DNA of 39,769 nt, taken from Streptococcus panodentis (lineage in GTDB: Bacteria > Bacillota > Bacilli > Lactobacillales > Streptococcaceae). The DNA is taken from NCBI RefSeq assembly GCF_017884005.1, contig NZ_QFAY01000026.1, forward strand, positions 1-39,769, in the 5' to 3' direction. Positions 25,488 to 34,309 of this stretch are shown here, in pieces; position 1 is the stretch's first letter; every line of letters begins with the position of its first letter. Under the pieces are notes generated by a model that was not told where the DNA came from, ran no database searches, and saw only the letters and a list, made by a program, of their open reading frames with translations. The position numbers and the translations under genes were made by a program.

Positions 25488-25938
25488 TCGCAATTCCTCC
25501 GCTAAACTCTGCAGCAATGGCCATAACCGCCTGATCCAATTTTGCATACAGATCGGCCACATCGGAAAATTCCTGCGCATATTGGGCATCCTCTTGGTGC
25601 CAAAGCGCCGCCTGCTCAAATAACACTCTCATGCCCTGCAAGACCTGCATGCGCTGCATCAGATAATCCACAATGCCATATAAATGCAAGATGATTTTTC
25701 GCTCCCTGCTGCCTTCTTGCTTTTGATTGTAAAGAAGCTTTTTTTCCTCCAAGGCGCGCAAAGCAAGGCTGGCACTGGCTTTGGACAAAGCCAATTCATT
25801 TATCATTCGCTTAAAAGTCACCTTCCCCCTGCCCTCAACAATTAAAAAAGAAAGAATCAGTGCTTGATTCTGTGGAAAATCCAAGCCAGTAAAAACCTGT
25901 GAAAGCTCTGACAGCTTTTGAGATCCTTCTTTATCCAT
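25474..25938 (-). CDS. MarR/GbsR-family transcriptional regulator
   Basis: A 154-residue winged-helix protein. After FPQNQALILSFLIVEGRGKV comes the recognition region INELALSKASASLALRALEE, then a wing with SRERKIILHLYG and C-terminal dimerising helices. GbsR-like regulators are usually autorepressors released by a small ligand. The ATG at 25938 follows AAAGGAGA. As first gene of an operon with two hydrolases, it probably controls them. Confidence 0.85.
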   Translation of the reverse strand: MDKEGSQKLSELSQVFTGLDFPQNQALILSFLIVEGRGKVTFKRMINELALSKASASLALRALEEKKLLYNQKQEGSRERKIILHLYGIVDYLMQRMQVLQGMRVLFEQAALWHQEDAQYAQEFSDVADLYAKLDQAVMAIAAEFSGGIANEKE

Positions 25939-25945
25939 TTCAATC

Positions 25946-26010
25946 TCCTTTCGTTGGTTCGGTTTTGTATGAACTAAACTAATTATAGCATAGATGAAAA
26001 GAGAAGACAA
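25946..26010 (-). promoter_or_regulatory. Promoter and probable operator of the regulator-hydrolase operon
   Basis: TTGTCT (26005-26010), 17 bp, TATAAT (25982-25987) on the minus strand. Directly downstream, between the -10 and the ribosome-binding site, lies an imperfect inverted repeat: TTAGTTTAGTT on one strand and TTGGTTCGGTT on the other. A dyad there fits autorepression by the MarR/GbsR-like product. Confidence 0.6.
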
Positions 26011-26118
26011 GAAAGGATGGAAAAACAGCTTGATTTTTTAGTATTTTTGACCTTCCAGCAGTAAAATAGCGAGGAATACTGAAAATTGGCCAAGAACTAG
26101 CATATGTTTTCAAAACTG

Positions 26119-26330
26119 ATACCCTTCGAAAATCTCTTCAAACCACGTCAGCATCGCCTTGCTGAGGCTGGGGATAAGGGGAAGGCAGTTCCCGACTTTC
26201 GTCAAACTGTTAAAGGTTGTGGATAAGGGGGCTGGGGCAAAAGTGTTTCAGCCTCGCTTTGTTTTGGTAAAAAATTCTTGACGCGGCAGATCGCTGCTAT
26301 CCTGTCTGCTGATAATTTCCATTGAGTATT
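26119..26330. repeat. Streptococcal interspersed repeat copy
   Basis: It opens with CTTCGAAAATCTCTTCAAAC and CACGTCAGC and ends with TTTCCATTGAGTATT, as in a widespread streptococcal intergenic repeat that I recognise from memory. The interior is diverged and holds another repeat motif, GGCTGGGGC..CAGCC. With flanks, 26011-26386 contains no gene. Confidence 0.6.
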
Positions 26331-26342
26331 AAGCTTCAAAAA

Positions 26343-26378
26343 AACGAAAAAAACCAGCAGTTTAATCCTGCCAGTTTT
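26343..26378 (-). terminator. Terminator after the GNAT pseudogene
   Basis: AAAACTGGCAG, loop, CTGCTGGTTT and a T-run on the minus strand (arms 26368-26378 and 26351-26360), nine bases after the stop. Confidence 0.85.
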
Positions 26379-26386
26379 CATTTCCG

Positions 26387-26805
26387 TCATTCTGCTTTGT
26401 TTGGTGCATAAATCATGCCGGTGCAGTTGAAATCCTCCTGCCGGCGAAAACCCAGCGCTTGGTAAAAGGACAGATTCTTGTCCGATTGCTCCGTTGCCAG
26501 CTGAATCTGGTAGACATCCCTGAATGTTTCCAGCGTTTGCTCAAGGAGTCTGCGGCCGATGCCCTGACGCTGATAGCGGGGAAGCACCAGCAAATCCTGA
26601 ATAAAGACAATGGTTGCGCCATCACCGACTGCTCGAATCAGGCCAACCAGCTCATCTTCGTCATAAGCTGCCAATACAAACAAGGACTGACTGAGAGCCC
26701 GCTCCAAATGCTGCGGAGCTCGATATAATTGCTCCAACCGACCGATTCATACAATTTCAAGACAGGCGCTAAGGTCAGCTGGGGGGCTTTTTTATACTGG
26801 ATCAT
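26387..26805 (-). pseudogene. GNAT acetyltransferase with a one-base frameshift
   Basis: The normal start is an ATG at 26805 with AAAGGAG eight bases before it; it reads MIQYKKAPQLTL then VLKLYESVGWSNY. At about 26720-26728 the frame is lost, and the acetyltransferase continues in another frame from APQHLERALSQSLFV to NKAE. The acetyl-CoA site is RYQRQGIGRRLLEQ. With one base restored the gene is exactly 140 codons, so a single deletion in TATAT explains it. Such genes acetylate amines on small molecules or proteins. The fault could be a sequencing error. It starts within the tail of the acyltransferase operon. Confidence 0.75.
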
Positions 26806-26809
26806 AGTT

Positions 26810-27844
26810 CTAACTCCTTTTATAAATTTGGGGATGCTGCAGCCTGATCAAAACCTCTGCCGTCACATGCGTCAGCAGCAGGGTGATGAAAAATACAAAC
26901 CTTCCCTTGTCCCACGGTGAAAAATCGGTTCCTTTCAGGAAGTAGAAAGCACCTTCGATAAAGATAGGATGCAGGAAAAAATAGAGAACACTTAACTGCT
27001 TGAGATGGCGGAGTTGACAGCCTAGGCCTATCCTGGTGCGCAGCACCCAATTCACCAAAAAGAGGGAAAAAGGCAGCAAGCCCAAGAAAAAATTCTTATC
27101 CACCCCTTGATGCAGAAAAACAATCACACCATCAAGCATAAGAAACATGACGGACCAAATCAGCTTTTTGACATAGGATTTTTTGAAGAAATCCGTCTGC
27201 CAGCAATCATACAGCACATAGCCCAGATAGATAAACACCGGTGTGTAAAAAATCCCATTTCTCGTCGTAAAGAAAAGCTTGGCATAGCCGTCATAGAGCT
27301 GCGTCAGCCAGCTTCCGGCAAAATAGCCATAATAGGTCTCCACAGAGCCTATGAGATAGAGGAGCAGCAGGAATACCCCTGTCTTTTTCGGACCCCATTT
27401 TTTATAGAAAAAGTGAACCAGCAAGAGCCCTAAGAGAAAGGCCGGTATGTACCAAAGCTGGTAGCAGAGACCGATATAGAGAAAGCCGGCGGCCAGAGCC
27501 AGAGGAGCATAGTATTTGTCAATGGGCAGCGACCAAAAATAGAGCAGGGCATAGGGGGTATAGAGGACGCTCCACAGCAGGTAATGCCTTAGAATCCGCT
27601 GTATATAAGACTTGAGACTGCCCTTTTTGGCCAGATAGGCCCTGAGCAAATAAGCAGAGGAAATCAGAAAGAAAGGGACTGCCATACGGCCGAACATGCT
27701 TTTTTGCGTGAAATGCAGCAGGTCATTGGCAAAAAGCCTCTGGCAGTGGACCAGAATGACCGAAATGGATGCCAGATACTGGAAAATGCTGAGCATGGCA
27801 TAGTTAATCGGCTGCTCCTGCCCGGCTCTCTCTCTTTTCAACAT
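26810..27844 (-). CDS. Acyltransferase 3-family membrane protein
   Basis: A 344-residue protein with about ten membrane helices. ISVILVHCQRLF (histidine in helix 1), RMAVPFFLISSAYLL and the loop RILRHYLLWSVLY match the acyltransferase 3 (OafA-like) family, which acylates sugars and envelope components from the cytoplasm. The ATG at 27844 follows AAGGAG; the TTG upstream is rejected. It is followed within five bases by the GNAT pseudogene. Target unknown. Confidence 0.82.
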   Translation of the reverse strand: MLKRERAGQEQPINYAMLSIFQYLASISVILVHCQRLFANDLLHFTQKSMFGRMAVPFFLISSAYLLRAYLAKKGSLKSYIQRILRHYLLWSVLYTPYALLYFWSLPIDKYYAPLALAAGFLYIGLCYQLWYIPAFLLGLLLVHFFYKKWGPKKTGVFLLLLYLIGSVETYYGYFAGSWLTQLYDGYAKLFFTTRNGIFYTPVFIYLGYVLYDCWQTDFFKKSYVKKLIWSVMFLMLDGVIVFLHQGVDKNFFLGLLPFSLFLVNWVLRTRIGLGCQLRHLKQLSVLYFFLHPIFIEGAFYFLKGTDFSPWDKGRFVFFITLLLTHVTAEVLIRLQHPQIYKRS

Positions 27845-27982
27845 CAGCAAGTCTCCTTACACACTTGAATCAAGCTCATACTCTTTAAAAATCTAAGATG
27901 GCTGCGGGAAGCTTTTTTGATGAACCCTAGATCTATCTGCATCGGTTTGTTCTGACATCTTTGATTTTCTTTGCATGTCAAA

Positions 27983-28708
27983 TCACCTACCCTCCACCAG
28001 AGCAGCATCCTTTTTCAGCCAAAAGTGCTGAAAAGCGGCGATGTCACGGTAGGGAGAACGGTCATAAACTGCCTTCTCCACGGCCAGCATTTGCTGGGCC
28101 CAGCCGGGCTGGGTCTTGAAGCTGTTATCCTGCAGGCCGTAGAAAATCCGCAGTCCCTGATAATGCTCTGTCTGCAGGGGCAGGTCTGCTATCAGGTCAT
28201 CCAGCTGATAAAGCTTGGCCTCCCCCATGCTGTGAGTCTGGTAATTTTCACCAGCCAGCAGCCGCAGGGCCTTGTCCGCATCCGCTTCAAAAACGGCTAT
28301 GTGCAGAATGCGGCCGACTTCATGATGCTTGACCAGAGAAAGCTGTCCGCCCTCCCTGAGCAGCCGGGAGCATTCCTGCAGGCAGGCTTTTGGGTCGGGC
28401 ACATACTCCAAAACATTGTGGCAGACGATGGCATCAAAAGACTGGTCTGGCAATTTGTGCAGAAGGTCCAAGCTGCCCTGCAATTGCTCATAGGAAAAGT
28501 CCTGCCGGCGCTCCGCAATCATGGCTCCGTCAGGCTCAACTGCTACAACTTCATTTTTTTCTGCTAAAAAATTAGCCACAATGCCAAAGCCGCTGCCGAA
28601 ATCAAGGATCCGCTGTCCTTTTAAGTCTTCTAATTGTCTAAATAGAATATCATAGTAAATCTTCCCCCAAGGCTGTTCTAAATGATTTTTATAGGCTTGC
28701 AGGTTCAT
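27983..28708 (-). CDS. Class I SAM-dependent methyltransferase
   Basis: A 241-residue methyltransferase with motif I ILDFGSGFGIVANF near residue 34, the acidic VVAVEPDGAMI near 55, and motif IV FDAIVCHNVLEYVPDP near 91. It resembles UbiE-like small-molecule methyltransferases, with about 80 extra C-terminal residues of unknown role. AAAGGA precedes the ATG and the SDR gene ends 26 bases upstream, so it is probably in the same operon. Confidence 0.88.
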   Translation of the reverse strand: MNLQAYKNHLEQPWGKIYYDILFRQLEDLKGQRILDFGSGFGIVANFLAEKNEVVAVEPDGAMIAERRQDFSYEQLQGSLDLLHKLPDQSFDAIVCHNVLEYVPDPKACLQECSRLLREGGQLSLVKHHEVGRILHIAVFEADADKALRLLAGENYQTHSMGEAKLYQLDDLIADLPLQTEHYQGLRIFYGLQDNSFKTQPGWAQQMLAVEKAVYDRSPYRDIAAFQHFWLKKDAALVEGR

Positions 28709-28734
28709 AGACAGTCCTTTCTTTTTCCCTCAGT

Positions 28735-29490
28735 TTATTTATAGTTAAACATCTTAGAGGCCATTTTATCAGCCATTCGCGGAAAAAGTGTGTAGAGCTT
28801 GTGAGCTAGATTGAGAATGCCCGGCAGATTGATTTCCCGCTTCTTTTTCCCAAAAGAGCTGACAATCCTGCCTGCAACAAAGTCGGGCTCTAAGATATAC
28901 TTGTCCACGGCTTTGACGTAGGTGCCGTCCGGATCCGCCTGATCGAAAAAAGCAGTCCGGATTGGCCCTGGATTGACCGTGGTGACAGTGACCCCAAAAG
29001 GCAGCAGCTCCAGCCGCAGGGCATTGGAAAAGCCAATGGCCGCAAACTTGGTCGCTGAATACAGACTGGACTTGGCACTGGCGATAAGACCGGCCATGCT
29101 GACAATATTGACAATGTGACCTTGACCTGCCTGCTTCATGCGGGCTCCGAAGAGACGGGACAGATTCATGAGGGCAAAGGTATTGACCTCAAACATGGCC
29201 TCTATATCACTGGAAGTAATCTTGTCAAATTCCTCAAAAATTCCGTAACCAGCATTGTTGACCAGCACATCGACAGGGCCATACTGGCGGTCAATCCGCT
29301 CCGCAAAGCTTTCCAAGGCTGCACTGTCGGTAATATCCAGCTCTACCAAGTCCAGATTTTCCTGCTGGCCGTAAATCTCCTCCAGCTTAGACCTGCTGCG
29401 GCCGACCAGAATCAGGCGGTCATGAGGCAACAGCTTGACCATTTCCTGAGCCAGACCGCCGCTGGCACCGGTGATAACAATCGTTCTCAT
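28735..29490 (-). CDS. Short-chain dehydrogenase/reductase
   Basis: A 251-residue SDR. The cofactor motif is TGASGGLAQ at residues 7-15, NNAGYG near 88, catalytic Ser in NIVSMAGLI, and YSATKFA (Tyr-X3-Lys) near 154. The classical fold uses NAD(P)H; the early GRSRSK suggests NADPH. The C-terminal tail is basic ([10 protein letters not shown]). Substrate unknown. Its start overlaps the rnz stop by ATGA, so the two are translationally coupled. Confidence 0.9.
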   Translation of the reverse strand: MRTIVITGASGGLAQEMVKLLPHDRLILVGRSRSKLEEIYGQQENLDLVELDITDSAALESFAERIDRQYGPVDVLVNNAGYGIFEEFDKITSSDIEAMFEVNTFALMNLSRLFGARMKQAGQGHIVNIVSMAGLIASAKSSLYSATKFAAIGFSNALRLELLPFGVTVTTVNPGPIRTAFFDQADPDGTYVKAVDKYILEPDFVAGRIVSSFGKKKREINLPGILNLAHKLYTLFPRMADKMASKMFNYK

Positions 29491-30416
29491 ATCTCCACCT
29501 CTTCCAAGTCCTTGACAATGTGCACTGGCTCAAAAATACTGCCGGCATCACGCCGCATTTGGCTAATATCTTTCGATAGGAAACGGGCGCTGATGTGATT
29601 GAGGAGGAGACGCTTGGCGCCGGCTTCCCTAGCTACTTCTGCCGCCTGCATATTGGTGGAATGGCCGTGGCTGCGGGCGATTTTTTCGTCTCCCTTGCCA
29701 TAGGTGGCTTCATGGACCAGCACATCTGCTGCCACAGCCAGACGGACACTGGCTGCAGTCTTGCGGGTATCGCCCAGAATGGCAAGTGTCTTGCCCGGTC
29801 GGGGCGGCGAAATATAGTCCGCTGCAATAATCTCGGTGCCGTCCTCTAAGACAATATCCTGACCGTTCTTGACCTGGCCAAAAAGCGGACCAAAGGGAAC
29901 ACCCGCTGCCCGCAGCTTGTCCGCATCCAGCGTCCCTTCCAAGTCTTTCTGCATAATGCGGTAGCCCACGCAGAAAATGGTATGATCCAGCTTATCAGCA
30001 TAAACGGTGAATTTATCCGTTTCCAAAATCTTGCCCAGACTGCCCTCGTCAAACTCATGGAAATGAATCCGATAAGGCAGGCGGGAGCCCGACACGCGCA
30101 GACTGGACAGGACAAAGTTCTTGATGCCGCTGGGGCCGTAAATGTCAATATCTGTCTGCTCTTCATTGGCCTGAAAAGAGCGGCTGGACAGAAAGCCCGG
30201 CAGGCCGAAAATATGGTCGCCATGCAGGTGGGTGATGAAAATCCTGCTGATCTTGCGGGGCTTGATGGTTGTCTCCAAGATCTGGTGCTGGGTGCCTTCG
30301 CCGCAGTCAAACATCCAGACTTCATTGATTTCCTCCAAGAGCTTGAGGACGAGACTGGAGACATTGCGGGCCTTAGACGGCTGACCGGCTCCGGTTCCTA
30401 AAAATTGTAATTGCAT
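29487..30416 (-). CDS. rnz: Ribonuclease Z
   Basis: A 309-residue metallo-beta-lactamase-fold endonuclease that trims tRNA 3' ends. The zinc site [15 protein letters not shown] is near residue 62, followed by [11 protein letters not shown] near 214, VHEATY and [14 protein letters not shown]. It is full length for bacterial RNase Z. It lies with miaA and hflX, both tied to tRNA or ribosome function, in one minus-strand run. Confidence 0.96.
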   Translation of the reverse strand: MQLQFLGTGAGQPSKARNVSSLVLKLLEEINEVWMFDCGEGTQHQILETTIKPRKISRIFITHLHGDHIFGLPGFLSSRSFQANEEQTDIDIYGPSGIKNFVLSSLRVSGSRLPYRIHFHEFDEGSLGKILETDKFTVYADKLDHTIFCVGYRIMQKDLEGTLDADKLRAAGVPFGPLFGQVKNGQDIVLEDGTEIIAADYISPPRPGKTLAILGDTRKTAASVRLAVAADVLVHEATYGKGDEKIARSHGHSTNMQAAEVAREAGAKRLLLNHISARFLSKDISQMRRDAGSIFEPVHIVKDLEEVEI

Positions 30417-30426
30417 GTGCTTCTTT

Positions 30427-31050
30427 CTAAATGATATAAATCATGGCAGAGCGATTCTGCGAGTGATAGTATTTTCTGCCAGAGTAGGTCTGAGCCAGCT
30501 GGCTGACTTCGTCTTGATTGTAGCCGACTACTCTCTGGCGGCCGTCCGCCAGCTGCTGCCAGTCGGTCAAGGCAGTCAGCGCCTGACTGTCCAGAACTGG
30601 AGATGCCTCCTCAAGCGGCTTCATATAGATTCTCCCTGCCTCCTCATAGACCAGATACTGGGGAAAGACCTGGGCGATCTCAAAGAGCAGCGCTGGCGTC
30701 ACCGGCTCTGCCTGCTCCGCAAAGACCAAGCCAAGCTCCGCGCCTTCATAGCAAAATCCATAGGACTTACCCGATAGGTTGAGGCGGATAAAGGGCTTGC
30801 TTTCTGCAAAGCTGGGCTCTGGATTCCATAAGTTCAGCGCTTGGCTGATTTCCAGAAAATAAGCTGTCGCGGCCTCTGGACTTTTCTTTTGGTAAAGCTC
30901 AGCAAAGTAAGCATTGATAACACTGGGCGGCGGCGTGATAAAGGTCAGCCGCTGCTCCTCTGTCAGACCCGCCAGCACCCGCTCCAGATAGACCCTGTCT
31001 AGGCTGGTAAAGCCGCCATAGCGCAGGGCTAAGTCTATATAATCAGTCAT
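30427..31050 (-). CDS. Conserved hypothetical protein between hflX and rnz
   Basis: A 207-residue soluble protein of unknown function, starting [20 protein letters not shown]. No membrane segments, metal site or known catalytic motif was found; it is rich in aromatic residues. The ATG at 31050 overlaps the hflX stop by eight bases (ATGACTGA), so it is coupled to hflX. An uncharacterised gene is often found at this place in streptococci. The upstream extension of the open frame is out-of-frame hflX sequence. Confidence 0.85.
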   Translation of the reverse strand: MTDYIDLALRYGGFTSLDRVYLERVLAGLTEEQRLTFITPPPSVINAYFAELYQKKSPEAATAYFLEISQALNLWNPEPSFAESKPFIRLNLSGKSYGFCYEGAELGLVFAEQAEPVTPALLFEIAQVFPQYLVYEEAGRIYMKPLEEASPVLDSQALTALTDWQQLADGRQRVVGYNQDEVSQLAQTYSGRKYYHSQNRSAMIYII

Positions 31051-32281
31051 AAAATTCTTCCAATTTCCACTTATTTTTCTCAGCAATCCAGCCCGAAATC
31101 GCTTCGACATCGTCTATGTATTCCCGCTTGCCAATGATGGCTGCTTTCTCCAAATCATGAATCTTGTATGCCTTGGCTGGAACGACCCTTATAGTAAAAG
31201 GCAGAAAGAGCTCTTTCATCCTCTCCAGCAGGACCTGCTGCAGGACAGCTCTGCTATTGTCCGCCTTAGCAGAGATCAAGGAATAGGGGGTTAGGGTCGG
31301 GGTGAAATTCTCAGCCTTATCTGCTTTATTATAGAGGGTCAGCCGGGGAATGTCCAGCATGTCCAAGTCCTTCATGATGTCCAGCACGGTCTTTTCATGC
31401 TCCTCATGATGAGGGTCGCTGGCATCGATGACATGGACCAGCAGATCGACATTCCTGCTTTCTTCCAGCGTAGACTTGAAGCTGGACACCAGCTCTGTCG
31501 GCAAATCCTGAATGAAACCAACCGTATCGGTCAGAGTAACATTGAGCTGACCGCTCAGGTTGATGCTCTTGGTCGTGGCATCCAGTGTAGCAAAGAGCTC
31601 GTCTGCCTCATACTGACTCTTGCTGGTCAGGCAGTTCATGATGGTGGACTTGCCGGCATTGGTATAGCCGATGAGGCCGATTTTGAAAATGCTGGATTCC
31701 AGCCGCTTTTCACGAACAGTCGCGCGATTTTTCTCCACCGCTTTCAGCTGACGCTCGATATCATGGATCTGATTGCGAACGCTGCGGCGGTTGAGCTCCA
31801 GCTGGCTTTCTCCCGGACCGCGGGAGCCAATGCCTCCCGCCTGCCGGCTGAGCATGATGCCCTGACCAACCAGGCGGGGCAGGAGGTATTTGAGCTGGGC
31901 CAGATGGACCTGCAGCTTGCCTTCGTGACTCCTCGCCCGCATGGCAAAAATATCCAAAATCAGCTGCATGCGGTCAATGACCTTGACCCCCAGACTTTCC
32001 TCCAGATTGACATTCTGACGGGGTGTCAGGCGGTTATTGACAATGACGGTTGAGATCTCCTCGGCCTCGACCATCTGGCGGATTTCTTCTAACTTGCCGG
32101 AGCCGACAAAGATCCTGCTGTCGTACTTTTCCCGCTTTTGGCTGTAAGAGCCGATGACCTCAGCTCCTGCCGTCTTGGCCAGACTGGCCAGCTCCTCCAT
32201 GGATAGGTCAAAATGTTCCGTGTCGGCCAGCTCCACACCGACCAGAAAGACACGCTCTGTTTTTTTCTCTGTTTCTATCAT
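31043..32281 (-). CDS. hflX: GTPase HflX
   Basis: A 412-residue ribosome-associated GTPase that splits stalled or heat-damaged ribosomes. The N-terminal HflX domain has VGSGKLEEIRQMVE and VIVNNRLTPRQNVNLEE; a helical linker carries GGIGSRGPGESQLELNRR; the G domain has GYTNAGKST (G1), DTVGFIQDLP (G3) and NKAD (G4). Length is normal. miaA lies 91 bases upstream; that gap holds no gene. Confidence 0.96.
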   Translation of the reverse strand: MIETEKKTERVFLVGVELADTEHFDLSMEELASLAKTAGAEVIGSYSQKREKYDSRIFVGSGKLEEIRQMVEAEEISTVIVNNRLTPRQNVNLEESLGVKVIDRMQLILDIFAMRARSHEGKLQVHLAQLKYLLPRLVGQGIMLSRQAGGIGSRGPGESQLELNRRSVRNQIHDIERQLKAVEKNRATVREKRLESSIFKIGLIGYTNAGKSTIMNCLTSKSQYEADELFATLDATTKSINLSGQLNVTLTDTVGFIQDLPTELVSSFKSTLEESRNVDLLVHVIDASDPHHEEHEKTVLDIMKDLDMLDIPRLTLYNKADKAENFTPTLTPYSLISAKADNSRAVLQQVLLERMKELFLPFTIRVVPAKAYKIHDLEKAAIIGKREYIDDVEAISGWIAEKNKWKLEEFYD

Positions 32282-32372
32282 CTTACTCTAATTCTATTTT
32301 AGATTTATTGCACTTTCGCACGTGGCAGCGGAGGCCAGCGGTATTCTGCAGGCTTCCCTGACCAGCTGAGAC

Positions 32373-33266
32373 TCACAGCCGCTCCCGCTCCAGAAAGCGC
32401 CTGATGTCCTGCATAATCTGCTCTTGGCAGTCTGGCTCGCCCACCTGATAAAAAGCGGCCTTCATCCGATTGCGAAACCAAGTCAGCTGGCGCTTGGCAA
32501 AGCGGCGGGTGTTCTGCTTGAGCCTGGCCACTGCCTCTTCTAAGCTCATCTGGCCGGCAAAATAGGGGAAAAATTCCTTGTAGCCAATGCCGCGGCTGGC
32601 CTGGACATCAGGATAGCTGTCATAGAGCCAGCGGGCTTCTTCCAGCAGGCCGGCTTCCAGCATGTGATCCACCCGCTGGTTGATCCGCTCATAGAGCCGC
32701 TCCCGCTCGTCATCCAGGCAAATGAGCAGGGCTTCATAGTCTGGCTGGCTGTTTTCCAGCCGGCCGCCTAGATGAGCAATCTCCAGCGCCCTCATAGCCC
32801 GCCTGCGGTTAATCTGGGGAATGTCCAAGCCCAGCTCTGCTATTTTTCCGAACAAAGCCTCATCCGACCAAGTATCCAGCTGCGCCCGATAGGCCAGAAT
32901 CTCCTCATGGGGGACCTGGCCGCCCAGATGATAGCCCTCCAGCAGGCTCTGGATATAAAGGCCGGTTCCGCCGGCGATGATGGGCAGCCTGCCCCGCCTA
33001 TGGATGTCGGCAATGGCCGCCTTGGCCTCCGTCACAAAGTCAAAAGCCGAATAGGACTGGTCGGCGTCTCGCACATTCAGCAGATGATGGGGAATGCCCT
33101 CCTGCTCGGTCTCAGTCACCTTAGCCGTCCCAATATCCAGCCCGCGGTAGACCTGCTGGCTGTCGCCGCTGATGACTTCGCCCTTAAAGCGCTTTGCCAG
33201 CTCAATACTCAGGGCCGTTTTCCCGACTGCAGTCGGCCCCAAAATCACAATTATTTTGGTTTTCAT
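32373..33266 (-). CDS. miaA: tRNA dimethylallyltransferase
   Basis: A 297-residue enzyme that prenylates A37 of tRNAs reading codons that start with U. The P-loop [11 protein letters not shown] is at residues 10-20, with [28 protein letters not shown] and the C-terminal [11 protein letters not shown]. It starts a run of tRNA and ribosome genes (miaA, hflX, rnz). AAGGAA precedes the ATG. Confidence 0.96.
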   Translation of the reverse strand: MKTKIIVILGPTAVGKTALSIELAKRFKGEVISGDSQQVYRGLDIGTAKVTETEQEGIPHHLLNVRDADQSYSAFDFVTEAKAAIADIHRRGRLPIIAGGTGLYIQSLLEGYHLGGQVPHEEILAYRAQLDTWSDEALFGKIAELGLDIPQINRRRAMRALEIAHLGGRLENSQPDYEALLICLDDERERLYERINQRVDHMLEAGLLEEARWLYDSYPDVQASRGIGYKEFFPYFAGQMSLEEAVARLKQNTRRFAKRQLTWFRNRMKAAFYQVGEPDCQEQIMQDIRRFLERERL

Positions 33267-33286
33267 CTTTTTTCCTTGAAAAAATT

Positions 33287-33314
33287 TTGTTTTTTCGTTA
33301 CTATTAATTATAAC
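33287..33314 (+). promoter_or_regulatory. Promoter of the DUF3042 gene
   Basis: TTGTTT (33287-33292), 16 bp, TATAAC (33309-33314) on the plus strand, about 80 bases before the start codon. Its -10 overlaps the -10 of the divergent miaA promoter. Confidence 0.5.
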
Positions 33315-33335
33315 ATAAATAAGAACCTGTGTTCA
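33307..33335 (-). promoter_or_regulatory. Promoter of miaA
   Basis: TGAACA (33330-33335), 17 bp, TATAAT (33307-33312) on the minus strand, about 40 bases before miaA. A perfect palindrome CTGTG TT CACAG covers the -35. Confidence 0.65.
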
Positions 33336-33396
33336 CAGATGATTTTTCCAGCTGTGAATGCAGCTTCCCATCAAAGTTCAGAAAAGGAGTATTCTC

Positions 33397-33567
33397 ATGG
33401 CTAAAGGATTTGGAAAAGGCGTTCTTACAGGTGTTGCTGCTACTGTCGCTGCTGTAGCAGGTGCAGTCTATGCTGTCAAGAAAAAAGTCATCGAACCTGA
33501 AGAACAAAAAGCGGCTTTCATCGAAGAAAACCGTAAAAAAGCTGCTCGCAGACGTGTGTCTCACTAA
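33397..33567 (+). CDS. DUF3042 family small protein
   Basis: A 56-residue protein, MAKGFGKGVLTGVAATVAAV at the start, with one glycine/alanine-rich membrane segment (about residues 6-25) and a charged tail ending RKKAARRRVSH. It matches the DUF3042 family, small single-pass proteins common in lactic acid bacteria with no known function. AAGGAG lies just before the ATG at 33397; upstream open frame is ignored. A terminator follows. Confidence 0.9.
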   Translation: MAKGFGKGVLTGVAATVAAVAGAVYAVKKKVIEPEEQKAAFIEENRKKAARRRVSH

Positions 33568-33586
33568 GCTGTCCTTAAGTATTAAA

Positions 33587-33611
33587 GGTCTGGAATACTC
33601 CAGGCTTTTTC
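33587..33611 (+). terminator. Terminator of the DUF3042 gene
   Basis: GTCTGGA, loop ATAC, TCCAGGC then TTTTT on the plus strand (33588-33610), 20 bases after the stop. Confidence 0.9.
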
Positions 33612-33613
33612 TT

Positions 33614-33648
33614 ATACAAAAAACAGCAGACCTTATGACTGCTGTTTT
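33614..33648 (-). terminator. Terminator of bacteriocin-island operon A
   Basis: AAAACAGCAG, 9-base loop, CTGCTGTTTT and further T on the minus strand (33620-33648), just after the stop at 33662. Confidence 0.85.
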
Positions 33649-33661
33649 AGGGGGACGATTT

Positions 33662-34055
33662 TTAAAAGAGAGATTTTCTCTCTGCTGGCCCAATGCCGTG
33701 GGAACTGAGGGTATAGGCGCTCAAGAGAAGCAGCTCCAAGAGTCCCATGCAAAACAAGCCATTGATATCCTGCCCGCCAGACTGCCAGATGAGCAAGGCA
33801 GAGATAAGCAAAATAAAGAAATAGTAAAATTTCTGGCGCTTGATATAGGTCCAAAAGAGGATAAAACTCTGACGGCCGCTAATCTGTGGCTTGCCTCTAC
33901 TTGCCGCATACCAGATGATAAACGCCTCTGCCAAGCAGAAAACAAGAAATAGAAAGACAAAAGCTGGCAAGCGGGTTTTCCAAAAGAAGCCCTGTCGCTG
34001 TCAGTAAAGAGAGAGCCAATACCAGTGCTGCTACTGTCCGTCTCGTATTTGTCAT
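33662..34055 (-). pseudogene. Four-helix membrane protein broken by a one-base insertion
   Basis: The ATG at 34055 has AAGGAG nine bases before it and reads MTNTRRTVAALVLALSLLTA, then LLLEN. Immediately afterwards, at GGAAAACCCG near 33978, the frame ends in a short nonsense tail. The next frame continues smoothly as LPAFVFLFLVFCLAEAFIIW to the stop at 33662, with further membrane helices. Removing one C gives an intact 130-residue protein with about four helices, similar in size to bacteriocin immunity proteins. It is the last gene of operon A. Sequencing error is possible. Confidence 0.65.
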
Positions 34056-34084
34056 GACAATCCACTCCTTCCTTGCCGCCAAAC

Positions 34085-34252
34085 TCAGAGCCAATCAAAG
34101 TATTTAAAGTAAATGGAACCTAGCACAGCGGCCAGAGGCAAAGGCAGCAGGACGAAAATGAGACTCTTCTCCCCGCAGAGCCAACGTACCAGAAAGAGGA
34201 TGGCGAAAAATGCGATAATAAAACCGATTGCGATATAATGTCTTGTTTTCAT
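34085..34252 (-). CDS. 55-residue two-helix membrane protein
   Basis: A small unannotated gene in operon A. It reads MKTRHYIAIGFIIAFFAILF, then LVRWLCGEKS and LIFVLLPLPLAAVLG, ending YFKYFDWL. Two membrane helices (about residues 7-24 and 31-46) are joined by a short charged turn. GAGGTG precedes the ATG at good spacing. The gap of 57 bases to the gene upstream holds only A/T-rich sequence. The family is unknown; a role in immunity or in modulating the bacteriocin system is inferred from its promoter. Confidence 0.7.
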   Translation of the reverse strand: MKTRHYIAIGFIIAFFAILFLVRWLCGEKSLIFVLLPLPLAAVLGSIYFKYFDWL

Positions 34253-34309
34253 GAAAACACCTCATTTTATAATTTTTGAAAATAGGAAAGACCGCCAGCC
34301 ATTTCCCTG

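Noticed and set aside
27845..27982. Possible promoter TTGACATGCAAAG between methyltransferase and acyltransferase
   Set aside because: TTGACA is present, but no matching -10 lies at 16-18 bp, so it was not listed.
31397..32053. 218-codon plus-strand open frame opposite hflX
   Set aside because: Antisense shadow of a GTPase gene with intact G motifs; composition follows hflX third-base bias.
33461..33952. 163-codon plus-strand frame through DUF3042 and the operon A region
   Set aside because: It runs out of frame through DUF3042, then across two terminators and an antisense membrane gene.
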